Source of the DNA: JAPOKJ01 sp031421635
Lineage (GTDB): Bacteria; Pseudomonadota; Gammaproteobacteria; Burkholderiales; Burkholderiaceae_E
Length of the DNA: 64,000 bases
Assembly (NCBI GenBank): GCA_031421635.1
Contig: JANOPA010000001.1
Location: 53,320-117,319 of the forward strand
Direction of reading: 5' to 3'
Made by a program: the position numbers and the translations under genes
Notes under the pieces: model-generated
Database searches by the model: none
What the model was told of the DNA's origin: nothing
What the model saw: only the letters and a program-made list of their open reading frames with translations
Part shown: one piece after another, positions 1 to 9,204 of the stretch
Layout of the letters: every line of letters begins with the position of its first letter
Numbering within the stretch: the first letter of the stretch is position 1

Positions 1-2951
1 AGCAATCCATCAACGGCGTTGAGAAAATGCTTTATATGGATTCGACCTCGTCCGGTGATGGCACTGTAACCATCAACGTGACGTTTGATGTTGGCACGAA
101 TCTGGATATTGCGGCGGTGAACGTTAACAATCGCGTAAACCAAGTGCTCTCTAAACTGCCTCAAGAAGTACAACGCCAAGGCCTTACCGTTTCCAAAAGC
201 TCGGCAAATTTTCTGGTGGTCGCGGCATTCTATTCGCCTGATGACCGCTATGACGCGCTCTTCATCTCGAATTACGCGACTCAAAATATTGTTGATGCAG
301 TAAAGCGGGTGCCGGGGACCACCAATGTGCAGATCTTTGGCGCCAAGGACTATGCCATGCGCCTTTGGTTGCGCCCGGATCGGATGGCGCAACTGGGGGT
401 AACGGTAGCTGATATTACGGCGGCGGTGACCGAGCAAAACGCTCAATACGCTGCGGGAAAAATCGGCTCTCCGCCCAATAACAGCGAAGAACTCACCTTG
501 ACCGTAACCGCCAAAGGGCGGCTTTTGGAGCCGGAGCAGTTCGCTGACATTGTGGTGCGCAGCGGCGACAAAGGCGCGATCACACGGCTCAAGGATGTCG
601 CTCGTATTGAATTGGGTTCGAAGGATTACAACTTTTACGGCCGAGTGAATGGGCACCCCACTGTACCGATCGGGGTATTTTTGCAAACCGGTGCCAACGC
701 GCTCGAAACTCGGGCGGCGGTTGAGAAAACACTGATTGAGCTAAAGACCAAGTTCCCGCCCGGCATGACCTATTCCACGCCCTATGACACCACACCTTTC
801 GTAGCCGAGTCGATCCGCGAAGTGCTCAAAACTTTAGCGGAGGCCATGATCTTGGTGTTCATTGTGGTGTATGTGTTTTTGCAGAGTTGGCGGGCCACGA
901 TCATTCCCGTATTGGCCGTTCCTGTGTCCCTGATAGGCACGATGGCTGGCCTACACTTGCTGGGTTACAGCATTAATACGCTGACTCTTTTCGGGATGGT
1001 TCTTGCCATCGGTATTGTGGTGGACGATGCAATTGTGGTGCTCGAGAACGTCGAGCGTCTGATGCATGAAGAGGGCCTTAGTCCGCATGACGCTGCAGTG
1101 AAGGCGATGCAAGAGGTGACAGGACCCGTCATTGCGATTGTGCTGGTCTTGTGCGCCGCATTCATTCCGGTCGCCTTTCTGGGCGGACTGGCGGGCGAAC
1201 TCTACCGACAATTCTCGGTTACGATTTCCATTGCCGTCGTCTTGTCAGGTCTCGTCGCCCTCACCCTGACACCAGCATTGTGCGCCGTACTTTTGAAGCC
1301 AGGCGCTGAAAATCGCGCCTGGATTTTTAGGAAGTTTAATAGCGGCTTCGAGCGAGTGACTCACCGTTACACGCAGGGAGTAGCTTTCTTTTTGAAGCGC
1401 GGTTTTATTGGACTTCTACTCTTTGTCGGTATGGGAATATTAACCGGTGTCTTGTACAAGAATGTTCCGAGCGCGTTGGTTCCCGACGAAGATCAGGGCT
1501 ACTACATTGGTGCCGTCATTCTGCCTGAAGGCTCGTCGCTTGAACGAACTAATGCGGTGGTGAAAAAGGTTGAAGCGGCCATGTCACCGAACAAAAACAT
1601 CGATTCTGTGTTTAGTTTGGTGGGTCTCAATTTCCTGGGAGGGGGTGGTCTCAAGTCGTCCGCTGCGACCATGTTTTTTCCGCTGCGTCCCTGGGCTGAG
1701 CGCGATCAAACCGCCAAACAATTAGTGACGGAGACTTATATGAAAACGGGTGGCATTAAGGAGGGGCTGCCCCTCGCTTTTGCGCCGCCCGCTATTCAAG
1801 GACTTGGGCAAACCGGTGGCTTCGAGTTCTACCTCCAAAACAAAGGAGATGGCGGTGTCCGTCGATTGGCACAACTCCTGCCGGGCTTACTCGCCGAGGC
1901 CAATAAGCAGCCCGAGCTGCAAGGAGTGAAGAGCCTTTGGCAGGCCAATTCTCCGCAAATTTTTGTGAGTGTGGATACTGAAAAAGCGCGCGCCATGGGC
2001 ATTGCCGTAGGTGATATCTACAATACTTTGGCGGCGACCCTGGGAAGCTACTATGTCAACGACTTTAACAAGAGCGGTCGCATTTACCAGGTGTTGATGC
2101 AAGCAGAAGGGCAGTATCGATCCAAGCCTGATGATATCGGCGCGCTTTATGTGCGTTCAAAAACTGGTCAGATGATTCAGATTCGCACCGTCTCCGAAGT
2201 GAGTTTTGTGGCCGGGCCAGATTCGGTGCAGCATTTCAATGCGCTTCCTTCTATACAAATCTTGGGCGAGCCTAAGCCGGGCTTTAGTTCGGGTCAGGCC
2301 ATTGCCGCAATGGAGCGCGTGGCCGGGCAAGTACTACCCTTGGACGTTGGCTACGACTGGGGCGGAGGCGCCTTCCAGCAAAAGCGTAGTAGCAGTGCGG
2401 GTGGCTTGGCGCTCGGCGCTGGATTCCTGATGATCTTCTTGATCTTGGCCGCGCAATACGAACGATGGTCGCTACCGTTTTCGGTGTTGCTGGCCTTACC
2501 CTTCGGGATTTTCGGAGCATTACTAGCGGTCTACCTTAGGAACTTCACAAACGACGTGTATTTCCAAATTGGGCTCGTCACCTTGCTAGGGCTCTCCGCA
2601 AAAAACGCGATTCTCATTGTAGAGTTCGCAAGTATGAAAGTGCATGAAGGCATGTCGCCGGTGGCTGCCGCGATGGAAGCTGCCCGCCTGCGCTTTCGTC
2701 CCATTTTGATGACCTCGCTTGCGTTTATTCTCGGCGTACTACCTTTGGCATTTTCAACTGGTGCGGGTGCTGCTGCACGTCAGTCCATTGGCACTGGCGT
2801 GTTGGGGGGAATGTTGGCAGCCACTTTTCTAGCAATTTTCCTCGTGCCCTTGTTCTTCAAGCTGGTCAACGATTGGAACTTTCGGAGCAGACCAGAGGAC
2901 TTCAAGCGCCCCGATAAGTTGTTAAAGCAATCGGGGGCGGTTCATGTTTAA
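1..2951 (+). CDS. RND (HAE1/AcrB-type) multidrug efflux permease, 5' truncated by the window edge
   Basis: This is the inner-membrane proton/drug antiporter of a tripartite efflux pump. The reading frame is already open at base 3, where it encodes QSINGVEK, a typical RND porter-domain stretch, so roughly 50-70 N-terminal residues lie outside the window. The first in-frame ATG, at 27, is internal. The TM4 aspartate pair of the proton relay is intact (VVDD, bases 1023-1028), and so is the TM10 lysine (GLSAKNA, Lys codon at 2601-2603). Two porter/docking halves separated by membrane bundles are visible. The outer-membrane-factor gene overlaps its stop by 8 bp. The periplasmic adaptor gene is expected upstream, out of view. 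Substrate cannot be predicted. Confidence 0.95.
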   Translation, partial: QSINGVEKMLYMDSTSSGDGTVTINVTFDVGTNLDIAAVNVNNRVNQVLSKLPQEVQRQGLTVSKSSANFLVVAAFYSPDDRYDALFISNYATQNIVDAVKRVPGTTNVQIFGAKDYAMRLWLRPDRMAQLGVTVADITAAVTEQNAQYAAGKIGSPPNNSEELTLTVTAKGRLLEPEQFADIVVRSGDKGAITRLKDVARIELGSKDYNFYGRVNGHPTVPIGVFLQTGANALETRAAVEKTLIELKTKFPPGMTYSTPYDTTPFVAESIREVLKTLAEAMILVFIVVYVFLQSWRATIIPVLAVPVSLIGTMAGLHLLGYSINTLTLFGMVLAIGIVVDDAIVVLENVERLMHEEGLSPHDAAVKAMQEVTGPVIAIVLVLCAAFIPVAFLGGLAGELYRQFSVTISIAVVLSGLVALTLTPALCAVLLKPGAENRAWIFRKFNSGFERVTHRYTQGVAFFLKRGFIGLLLFVGMGILTGVLYKNVPSALVPDEDQGYYIGAVILPEGSSLERTNAVVKKVEAAMSPNKNIDSVFSLVGLNFLGGGGLKSSAATMFFPLRPWAERDQTAKQLVTETYMKTGGIKEGLPLAFAPPAIQGLGQTGGFEFYLQNKGDGGVRRLAQLLPGLLAEANKQPELQGVKSLWQANSPQIFVSVDTEKARAMGIAVGDIYNTLAATLGSYYVNDFNKSGRIYQVLMQAEGQYRSKPDDIGALYVRSKTGQMIQIRTVSEVSFVAGPDSVQHFNALPSIQILGEPKPGFSSGQAIAAMERVAGQVLPLDVGYDWGGGAFQQKRSSSAGGLALGAGFLMIFLILAAQYERWSLPFSVLLALPFGIFGALLAVYLRNFTNDVYFQIGLVTLLGLSAKNAILIVEFASMKVHEGMSPVAAAMEAARLRFRPILMTSLAFILGVLPLAFSTGAGAAARQSIGTGVLGGMLAATFLAIFLVPLFFKLVNDWNFRSRPEDFKRPDKLLKQSGAVHV

Positions 2952-4476
2952 GCTCGTGCTGGAACTGCCCTTGTATCACATCAAGCGATACCGGCATATT
3001 AAACCCATGACGGTCTTAGCCTTGGTGTGTGCGCTAGGACTCTCGGCGTGTGCGAACAAAATCCCCGCGCCTATTCCACCGTATCAACGTCCGGTCCTCG
3101 TAGAGCCCAACGAATTTCCTGCGATGAGTGTGGCAGGTAGTGCTACGCCGATCGATTGGCTCGGTTGGTGGAAGAGCTTTCAGGATCCGGTACTCGACGC
3201 GCTCCTGCAAGAGGCCGCAAGCCAAAGTCAAGATTTGGTCTTGGCCAGTGCGCGCATCGAAGAGGCGCGTACCGTAGGCGCGCTCAATCAAACTAATTTT
3301 TTCCCTTCGGTGGATCTCAACGTTGGGGCCAGCACGCGTGGCTTGAGTGAAAACTCAGCAACCTTTCCTCCGGGCAGTCGTACGAGTAGCAACGACCGGC
3401 AGTTTGGCTTGAGCGCCAGTTATGAGATTGACTTTTGGGGGAGATATGCTCGTGCCGACGACGCCGCGCGAGCCCGCTTATTGAGTCAGGGCGCGGCGCG
3501 CGGCACCGTGCTTACGACCCTGTATGCCAATGTCGCGCAAAGTTATTTCGCCTTGCGGACGCTTGATGCCCAGCTCCTCTTGGCTGAGCGCACGCTCGCT
3601 AACCGCCAGGAAACCCTTAAGCTTCAGGAGCGCAGATTGCAGGGTGGAGTCATCGGTGAGTTGGATCTGAGACAGGCCCAGGCTGAGGCGATCAGTGCAG
3701 AAGCTACGGTGAGAACAGTGCGTCAAAGTCAACGCAACGCCGAGAGTGCCTTAGCCTTGCTGCTGGGGCGTAGACCCGCTCAAATTTTAAACCCCAGCAT
3801 TACCCGTGGCACCGTTTTGCTCGCTCTATATTCCGCTCAATTGGCGCTGAATGCACAGGCGTCGGGCCTGCCGTCCGACCTCTTGAATCGTCGTCCAGAT
3901 TTGATCAGCGCGGAGCAGGCCATGATCGCCGCACAAGCTGATATTGCTCAAGCGCGCACCGCCTACTTTCCAAAGGTCACGTTGACGGCAGGGCTTGGGC
4001 AGCAGTCAAGAGAGCTCGGCAATTTACTGAGTCCGGCCTCGATGTTTTGGAACATGATTGGCAATTTAACGCAGCCAGTGTTTCGAGCGGGTGCGATCGA
4101 TGCCACCATGGCTGCCGCAAACGCGCGGCAACGTCAGGCTTTGGCGCAATACACGCAAGCGGTACAAAGCGCTTTTCGAGATGTTGCAGACGCTTTAAAT
4201 AATATGGAAGCGGGGAGAGAGCTCACCTCCATCTCGAACAAAAGGCTGGATGCCCTGCGGGCCAGCTTGCGTCTGGCCGACATCCGATATAAGGGGGGCT
4301 ATTCCAATTACTTGGAGGTACTCAGCGCGCAACGTGATTTGGCCCAGGCCGAATCGACGCTGCTCGATGTGCAGCGCGCCCAGTTGGTCGCGGTGGTGAG
4401 TTTTTACAAGGCGCTTGGTGGAGGTTGGGACGCGACTAGCTTGCCGCAGCAAGTGAGTGTGAAGTCCACCAAGTAG
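2944..4476 (+). CDS. NodT-family outer-membrane factor lipoprotein of an RND pump
   Basis: This is a TolC-like outer-membrane channel that should complete the efflux pump encoded by the upstream permease. The 510-residue product has a basic N-terminus, a hydrophobic stretch and a lipobox LSAC with the acylated Cys at about residue 36. After it come two long alpha-helical OEP repeats, each with the usual Ala/Gln-rich coiled coils and a short beta segment. The ATG at 2944 overlaps the end of the permease gene, which implies translational coupling. An internal ATG at 3007 would also keep the lipobox but loses the basic n-region, so I prefer 2944. Length and NodT-like motifs (LLNRRPDL, GGYSNYLEVL) fit the family. 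Confidence 0.93.
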   Translation: MFKLVLELPLYHIKRYRHIKPMTVLALVCALGLSACANKIPAPIPPYQRPVLVEPNEFPAMSVAGSATPIDWLGWWKSFQDPVLDALLQEAASQSQDLVLASARIEEARTVGALNQTNFFPSVDLNVGASTRGLSENSATFPPGSRTSSNDRQFGLSASYEIDFWGRYARADDAARARLLSQGAARGTVLTTLYANVAQSYFALRTLDAQLLLAERTLANRQETLKLQERRLQGGVIGELDLRQAQAEAISAEATVRTVRQSQRNAESALALLLGRRPAQILNPSITRGTVLLALYSAQLALNAQASGLPSDLLNRRPDLISAEQAMIAAQADIAQARTAYFPKVTLTAGLGQQSRELGNLLSPASMFWNMIGNLTQPVFRAGAIDATMAAANARQRQALAQYTQAVQSAFRDVADALNNMEAGRELTSISNKRLDALRASLRLADIRYKGGYSNYLEVLSAQRDLAQAESTLLDVQRAQLVAVVSFYKALGGGWDATSLPQQVSVKSTK

Positions 4477-4490
4477 TTGGAGCACGGCGA

Positions 4491-5261
4491 TTAGGTAGAG
4501 GACGGCTTGACCGCCGCTGCGTCGATAAGAGGCTTGGCACCCCAACCAATTTGAGCAAGCTCCTCGTCGCTAAGCCAATACCACTGACCCTCTGCGCAAT
4601 CTGCTCGAAGCTGATGTGTGCCAATGGCGCTGCGATGCAGAGCCTCAACGCGATTACCCACCGCGGCCAGCATCCGTTTCACTTGATGATACTTGCCCTC
4701 GCTCAGCGTGAGCTCGAGCGTTAACTCGTCGATGAGGCGTGCACCGAGCGCCGCGACGGGTTTGGGCGAGTCATTCAGTACTACGCCTTTCATGAGAGCC
4801 TCGATTTGCTGAGCGGTCCCAGGATGCTTCAGGGTTGTCCGGTAAATTTTGGCAGCCTTGTGCTTCGGCGATGTGACGCGGTGAATGAATTGACCGTCAT
4901 CGCTAAACAATAACAAACCGGTGGTGTCTTCATCTAATCGACCCACCGCCTGCACATCACGCACCCGTAGCGGAGTTGGCAACAGCGAGTACGCGCTCGG
5001 GTGGTGTTTTGGTTTGGTCGAGCATTCATAACCGGCAGGTTTATGCAACACCAGGTAGGCGCGGGTATAGAAGGCCCAGGGCTTGTCGACGACAGCATAC
5101 GGCGCCCCTTCGAACACCTCCAGATCCAGAAAAGGGTCGGTGACGATTTGCTGGTTGAATCGTAAATGACCCGCCAAAATCGCGCCTGTACATTCATGGC
5201 GAGAGCCAAACCCTTGGGAGAAAAGTAGTTCTTGTGCGGAAATGGTTCTATGGTTTTTCAT
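4491..5261 (-). CDS. rsuA: RsuA-family 16S rRNA pseudouridine synthase
   Basis: This enzyme isomerises a uridine in 16S rRNA, U516 in E. coli RsuA. The 256-residue protein has an N-terminal S4-like RNA-binding segment at about residues 7-45, including the SRHE motif. The catalytic domain carries VLHKPAGYECS, the active-site motif GRLDEDTTGLL with Asp110 as the expected nucleophile, and the C-terminal EGKYHQVKRM motif. All are typical of the RsuA/RluB/E/F group. The assignment to RsuA rather than RluE or RluF rests on overall resemblance. It is convergent with the outer-membrane-factor gene, with 14 bp between stops, and divergent from dbpA. Confidence 0.88.
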   Translation of the reverse strand: MKNHRTISAQELLFSQGFGSRHECTGAILAGHLRFNQQIVTDPFLDLEVFEGAPYAVVDKPWAFYTRAYLVLHKPAGYECSTKPKHHPSAYSLLPTPLRVRDVQAVGRLDEDTTGLLLFSDDGQFIHRVTSPKHKAAKIYRTTLKHPGTAQQIEALMKGVVLNDSPKPVAALGARLIDELTLELTLSEGKYHQVKRMLAAVGNRVEALHRSAIGTHQLRADCAEGQWYWLSDEELAQIGWGAKPLIDAAAVKPSST

Positions 5262-5349
5262 CGGTGACGGTTTGCCAATGTGGCAAGGCGCAGAGGGGAC
5301 TGCAGTTTACTTTAGTGGGCTAACGACGGTTTGGCATACCATTCGCCCC

Positions 5350-6807
5350 ATGAGCAAGATTACTGACCCGTCCGAATCCCTTCCAAGCACGAGCTTGGCC
5401 CCTGAGCCTGCTGAATCGGCCAAAGGCGAAAGCTTTCGCACGCTCGCCCTCTCAGAGGCGATGCTGGCCAATCTAGACCGACTGAAATACACCACAATGA
5501 CCGCGATTCAGGCGGCCAGCCTGCCGGTAGCGCTCGCTGGTCGTGATTTGATTGCCCAGGCAAAAACTGGCAGTGGAAAAACCGCCTCGTTTGCGATTCC
5601 CCTGTTGGCGAAACTTGATTCTTCGCGTTTCGAGGTGCAGGCGCTGGTGCTTTGCCCAACGCGCGAATTGGCCGATCAGGTCACCCAAGAGATTCGTCGA
5701 CTGGCTCGCGCGGAAGAAAATATCAAAATCCTGACCTTGACCGGTGGGGTCAAAATGGGCGGGCAACGTAATAGTCTCGGTTTTGGTGCACATATTGCTG
5801 TGGGCACACCTGGCCGCATCATGGACCTGATCGATCGCGGCGATCTTAATCTGGATGCTGTCAATACGTTGGTTCTGGATGAGGCGGACCGCATGTTGGA
5901 CATGGGCTTTTATGACAGTATTTTTTATGTCGCCAGCCATACCCCGGATTCGCGCCAAACCCTGTTGTTTTCGGCAACCTATCCCGAAGGCATTGCCAAG
6001 CTGAGCGCGCGCTTTTTAAAGGAGCCTGCACGCATCACGGTTCAATCGCAGCATGACGGCGGTAAGATTCAACAGCGCTTTTATGAGATTGAAGATAGCC
6101 AAAGAATGGCTGCTGTAGCGATGCTGCTGAGGCATTACCGCCCGGTCAGCACCTTAGCGTTTTGCAATACCAAACATCAGTGTAAGCGCTTGGTCGATGC
6201 TTTGCAGGCTGAGGGGTTTAGCGCGCTGACCTTGCACGGCGAGCTCGAGCAGCGTGAGCGCGATCAGGTCTTGGTGCAGTTCGCGAACCGAAGCTGCTCC
6301 GTCTTGGTGGCTACCGATATTGCCGCTCGCGGTCTTGATATTTCTCAGCTCGAAGCGGTGATTAATGTCGACGTGACGCCCGATCCGGAGTTGCATATTC
6401 ACCGTATTGGACGCACGGGTCGGAGCGACCATGAAGGTATGGCCTTAAGTTTGGTCAGCCCAAAGGAGATGGTTTACCTCTCTCATATTGAAAAAATGCA
6501 GTCGCGTTCGGCGCAGTGGTTTGAGCTGTCTAGCCTCGCTCCGAAGGCAGGCGAGGTGCAATCAGCGCTTTTGCCACCGATGGCGACGCTGCAAATTCAA
6601 GTCGAGCGCCGCGAGAAAATTAGGGCGGGTGATGTCCTGGGCGCCTTAACCGGCGAGGGGGGCATCGCGGGTGATTGCGTCGGCAAAATTTCCATCGCGG
6701 AATTCTCAACTTATGTCGCCGTGCGCCGTGACCTTGGAAGACTTGCCCAGGCACATTTGGCTGCGGCGAAAATCAAGGGCAAGACCGTTCGAGTACGCTT
6801 GCTCTAG
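5350..6807 (+). CDS. dbpA: ATP-dependent RNA helicase DbpA
   Basis: This is a DEAD-box helicase acting in 50S ribosomal subunit assembly; DbpA family members recognise helix 92 of 23S rRNA. In the 485-residue product, motif I is AKTGSGKT at 71-78, motif II is VLDEADRML with DEAD at 177-180, and motif III is SAT at 208-210. Motif VI is HRIGRTGR in the second RecA domain. A C-terminal DbpA RNA-binding (RRM-like) domain follows at about 410-485, ending KTVRVRLL, and separates it from RhlE or SrmB. The ATG at 5350 is chosen because the frame's upstream start at 5242 would overlap rsuA and add non-conserved residues. No strong Shine-Dalgarno is visible before 5350. Confidence 0.92.
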   Translation: MSKITDPSESLPSTSLAPEPAESAKGESFRTLALSEAMLANLDRLKYTTMTAIQAASLPVALAGRDLIAQAKTGSGKTASFAIPLLAKLDSSRFEVQALVLCPTRELADQVTQEIRRLARAEENIKILTLTGGVKMGGQRNSLGFGAHIAVGTPGRIMDLIDRGDLNLDAVNTLVLDEADRMLDMGFYDSIFYVASHTPDSRQTLLFSATYPEGIAKLSARFLKEPARITVQSQHDGGKIQQRFYEIEDSQRMAAVAMLLRHYRPVSTLAFCNTKHQCKRLVDALQAEGFSALTLHGELEQRERDQVLVQFANRSCSVLVATDIAARGLDISQLEAVINVDVTPDPELHIHRIGRTGRSDHEGMALSLVSPKEMVYLSHIEKMQSRSAQWFELSSLAPKAGEVQSALLPPMATLQIQVERREKIRAGDVLGALTGEGGIAGDCVGKISIAEFSTYVAVRRDLGRLAQAHLAAAKIKGKTVRVRLL

Positions 6808-7151
6808 TCTTGTCGGCCCTAGCGTGCAAGCGTGAGCGTTCCTAGAGCGCCGTTCTGATGGCATGTTGCTTCAGTACACCAGCCACGAGCAGATGTCGTC
6901 TACGTTCGTCCTGAAAAGTTAGACCGTTAGTCGGTCAGCACAGTACACATGGTGAAAAACCAAGGATGGCCCGTTAGCATCGCCTAAAGGTGGTCTAAAA
7001 GAGCCGCCATTCCTTCTTTTTCCACTCGTTTCGTCAGTAAGCCAGCCATGTTTTTTCGATATTTCCTGACAACGCCTTAATTCTTCCGGCGTTGCAGGCC
7101 ATGCAAAAAACCAGTGCTGTTTGCTAGTTGGCGCGGATTGTTTCACAAACC
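6808..7151. other. Gap of 344 bp without a convincing gene
   Basis: On the minus strand an 87-codon open frame (6919-7182) overlaps the 3' end of the neighbouring cupin gene. Its translation has no recognisable motif or ribosome-binding site, and neither strand gives a continuous conserved product. I found no tRNA and no T-run terminator. It may be decayed coding sequence. Confidence 0.4.
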
Positions 7152-7709
7152 TTAGCGACGACCGTCCATAAGAACAAAACAAATTCTGGCCGTTTTGTTG
7201 GATCGGTTCGCCCAGGCGTGGTTGGTGCCTCTTTGTACCAGTACGTCGCCCGCCCGCATTAGGGTTTCGTTCTCATCCATAACCGCCCAAATTTCGCCTT
7301 CGAGAATGATCGCGTAATCAACCGTGTCGGTACGGTGCATGCCGGGGTGCGCGCCGACACGTTTGTCATGATCGGCATCCGCGAATATTCCACCGAAGGT
7401 TGCGGCAATCTGACGATAACGCTCGACGGGGTCCGTAGCTTCTGGCGGGTAGTCGATGATACGCAGGACTGAGCCCCCATTTTTTGGTGGCAAAATTCCT
7501 TTGTGTTCGGAGATCGTGTCCGGTGCGCCAATATGCGCGGGCGTCGATTCGGTACGCCAGATGTTCACTGCTCGATAGTTGGGTCGTTCGGGCACAGTCC
7601 GGATCGCGCTCGCGGGCGCGTCTTCGATGATTCTTGAGCGACCCTGAGCGTCGTCCTCGGTCACAATACGACGAATGGGAGGCAAGGTCTGCGGTGAAGT
7701 TTCGCTCAT
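7152..7709 (-). CDS. Cupin-domain protein
   Basis: The 185-residue protein has a C-terminal single beta-barrel cupin domain. Motif 1 is seen around GMHRTDTVDYAIILEGE and motif 2 around LVQRGTNHAWANRS. One His lies before the barrel turn and one in the NHAW motif, so metal binding is possible but incomplete compared with archetypal cupins. The ATG at 7709 starts MSETSPQTL; the frame remains open further upstream but without conserved sequence. The cupin is divergent from a flavin monooxygenase gene, so the 229-bp gap probably holds promoters for both. Such cupins often sit in aromatic or hydroxy-acid catabolic clusters, as sensors or small isomerase-like enzymes. The specific role is unknown. 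Confidence 0.8.
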   Translation of the reverse strand: MSETSPQTLPPIRRIVTEDDAQGRSRIIEDAPASAIRTVPERPNYRAVNIWRTESTPAHIGAPDTISEHKGILPPKNGGSVLRIIDYPPEATDPVERYRQIAATFGGIFADADHDKRVGAHPGMHRTDTVDYAIILEGEIWAVMDENETLMRAGDVLVQRGTNHAWANRSNKTARICFVLMDGRR

Positions 7710-7938
7710 AGGCACTCGCTTTCTGGAACAGAGGCTCAGATCTTTTGACGGAGAAGCTGAAGATTTATAAATTTCTGTCCAGTAATCATAACCGGCACTG
7801 GTAAGAATGGTCTCATACTGACTCGCTATTGAAGCTTGTTGAATGCCTGGTTCGTGTTTTCGAACTACCATCTTCCTTGCCACTTGGCTTGGAAGCAGGA
7901 GCCATCGAAGTTCGCACCCTCTGTCGACCGGAATCCAC

Positions 7939-9189
7939 ATGAACGCCAAAGACAATTCTATTCAACGTAGCCTTTCGATTGATCATGATTGGGTGCTCAT
8001 GGCACGCGCGCTTACGCCGAAGCTCAATGCGGCCGGAGCAACGATTGACGCGACCAAGTCGCTCCCGAAAGAGATTCTCAACGCGCTGTTTGAGGCCAAG
8101 CTTTTTAGAATGTTCCTGCCCCGCTCCCTGGGCGGCGCCGAGCTCGATCTGCCCACGTTTTTTCAAGTCATTCTTGCTTTAGCTGAAGGCGATGCAAGTG
8201 CTGCATGGAGCGTGGCCCAGAGCAATGGCTGTGCAATGTCGGCTGCATATATGGAACCCGCCGCAGCCCACGAGTTGTTTGCTGAGGATCGCGCCGTTCT
8301 TGCCTGGGGTTTCCCTGCCGGATCTTGCCGTGCGAAAGCCGTAGATGGCGGATGGGAGGTCAACGGTGTCTGGGGCTTTGGAAGCGGTAGTCGACACGCG
8401 AGCTGGCTTGGAGGACATTGCCAAGTCGTTGATGGGCAAGGTGCTCCAATGAAGCGAGCGGATGGTTCCCCTTTGGAACGAACCGCGCTATTTCCACGCG
8501 CTGCGGTCACGATCACTGATGATCAATGGAACGTGATTGGCTTGCGCGGCACGGGCAGCGATACCTATGCGGTCACAGACCTATTCGTCCCCGCAAAACA
8601 TAGTGTCGTGGCGCGGGCCGTGGGCGGCGATCAGCAGCGCCCCGAAGATGCCGTGATCCAGGAAGAGCCCGAACGGCGCGAGCGCGGGTCGCTCTATCGG
8701 TTTTCACCGACCGTGGTCTATCAGGCAGGTTTCTCTGCCGTCGCGCTCGGCTTGGCGCGGGCCATGCTGAATTCTTTCGTGGAACTCGCAAATCAAAAAT
8801 CACCGGCGGGGGGCAGCGTGCTTCTGCGTGACAATGCCGTGATTCAAGAGCGAGTTGCGATATCGCAGGCCAGGCTGGCCTCAATGAACGCCTGGATGAT
8901 GCAGTCACTACAGGAGTCCTGGGAAGGTTGTCTTTCCCACGGTAGCCATTCGTTCGAGCACCGTGTGAACATGCGTCTCGCCTCGACCTATGCCATCCGG
9001 GAAGCTTCGCGAGTGGTCGAGGATGTTTATGCTGACGCTGGGGCAACCGCAATTTTTGCGGCGAATCCGTTTGAGCGTCGCTTACGCGACATGCATGCCG
9101 TCGCACAGCAAATTCAATCAAACCCAATGCATCTACAAACTGCCGGGCAATACTATCTGGGCATGAAGCCGAGTACGCGCTTCATCTGA
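7939..9189 (+). CDS. Flavin-dependent monooxygenase of the acyl-CoA-dehydrogenase fold (HsaA/HpaB-C2-like oxygenase component)
   Basis: The 416-residue protein has an N-terminal helical domain (ALTPKLNAAGATIDATKSLP), a central beta domain (WEVNGVWGFGSGSRHASW) and a C-terminal type-2 acyl-CoA-dehydrogenase domain ending near ANPFERRLRDMHAVAQQ. This matches two-component flavin hydroxylases such as HsaA and the oxygenase of 4-hydroxyphenylacetate 3-hydroxylase, which use FMNH2 or FADH2 supplied by a separate reductase. It is less like a true CoA dehydrogenase, since no catalytic EGxxEI motif is seen. No reductase gene lies nearby. The ATG at 7939 is chosen over upstream in-frame codons because homology begins there. 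It is divergent from the cupin gene and converges on a Bug receptor gene 15 bp away. Confidence 0.82.
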   Translation: MNAKDNSIQRSLSIDHDWVLMARALTPKLNAAGATIDATKSLPKEILNALFEAKLFRMFLPRSLGGAELDLPTFFQVILALAEGDASAAWSVAQSNGCAMSAAYMEPAAAHELFAEDRAVLAWGFPAGSCRAKAVDGGWEVNGVWGFGSGSRHASWLGGHCQVVDGQGAPMKRADGSPLERTALFPRAAVTITDDQWNVIGLRGTGSDTYAVTDLFVPAKHSVVARAVGGDQQRPEDAVIQEEPERRERGSLYRFSPTVVYQAGFSAVALGLARAMLNSFVELANQKSPAGGSVLLRDNAVIQERVAISQARLASMNAWMMQSLQESWEGCLSHGSHSFEHRVNMRLASTYAIREASRVVEDVYADAGATAIFAANPFERRLRDMHAVAQQIQSNPMHLQTAGQYYLGMKPSTRFI

Positions 9190-9204
9190 GTTGAAGCTCT
9201 CTCG

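Noticed and set aside
6919..7182. 87-codon minus-strand open frame in the gap after dbpA
   Set aside because: It overlaps the cupin gene's 3' end, has no ribosome-binding site or recognisable motif, and its composition is not protein-like.
7939..9189. Annotating this gene as an acyl-CoA dehydrogenase
   Set aside because: The C-terminal domain is of the type-2 hydroxylase kind and no catalytic Glu motif is seen, so a flavin monooxygenase fits better.
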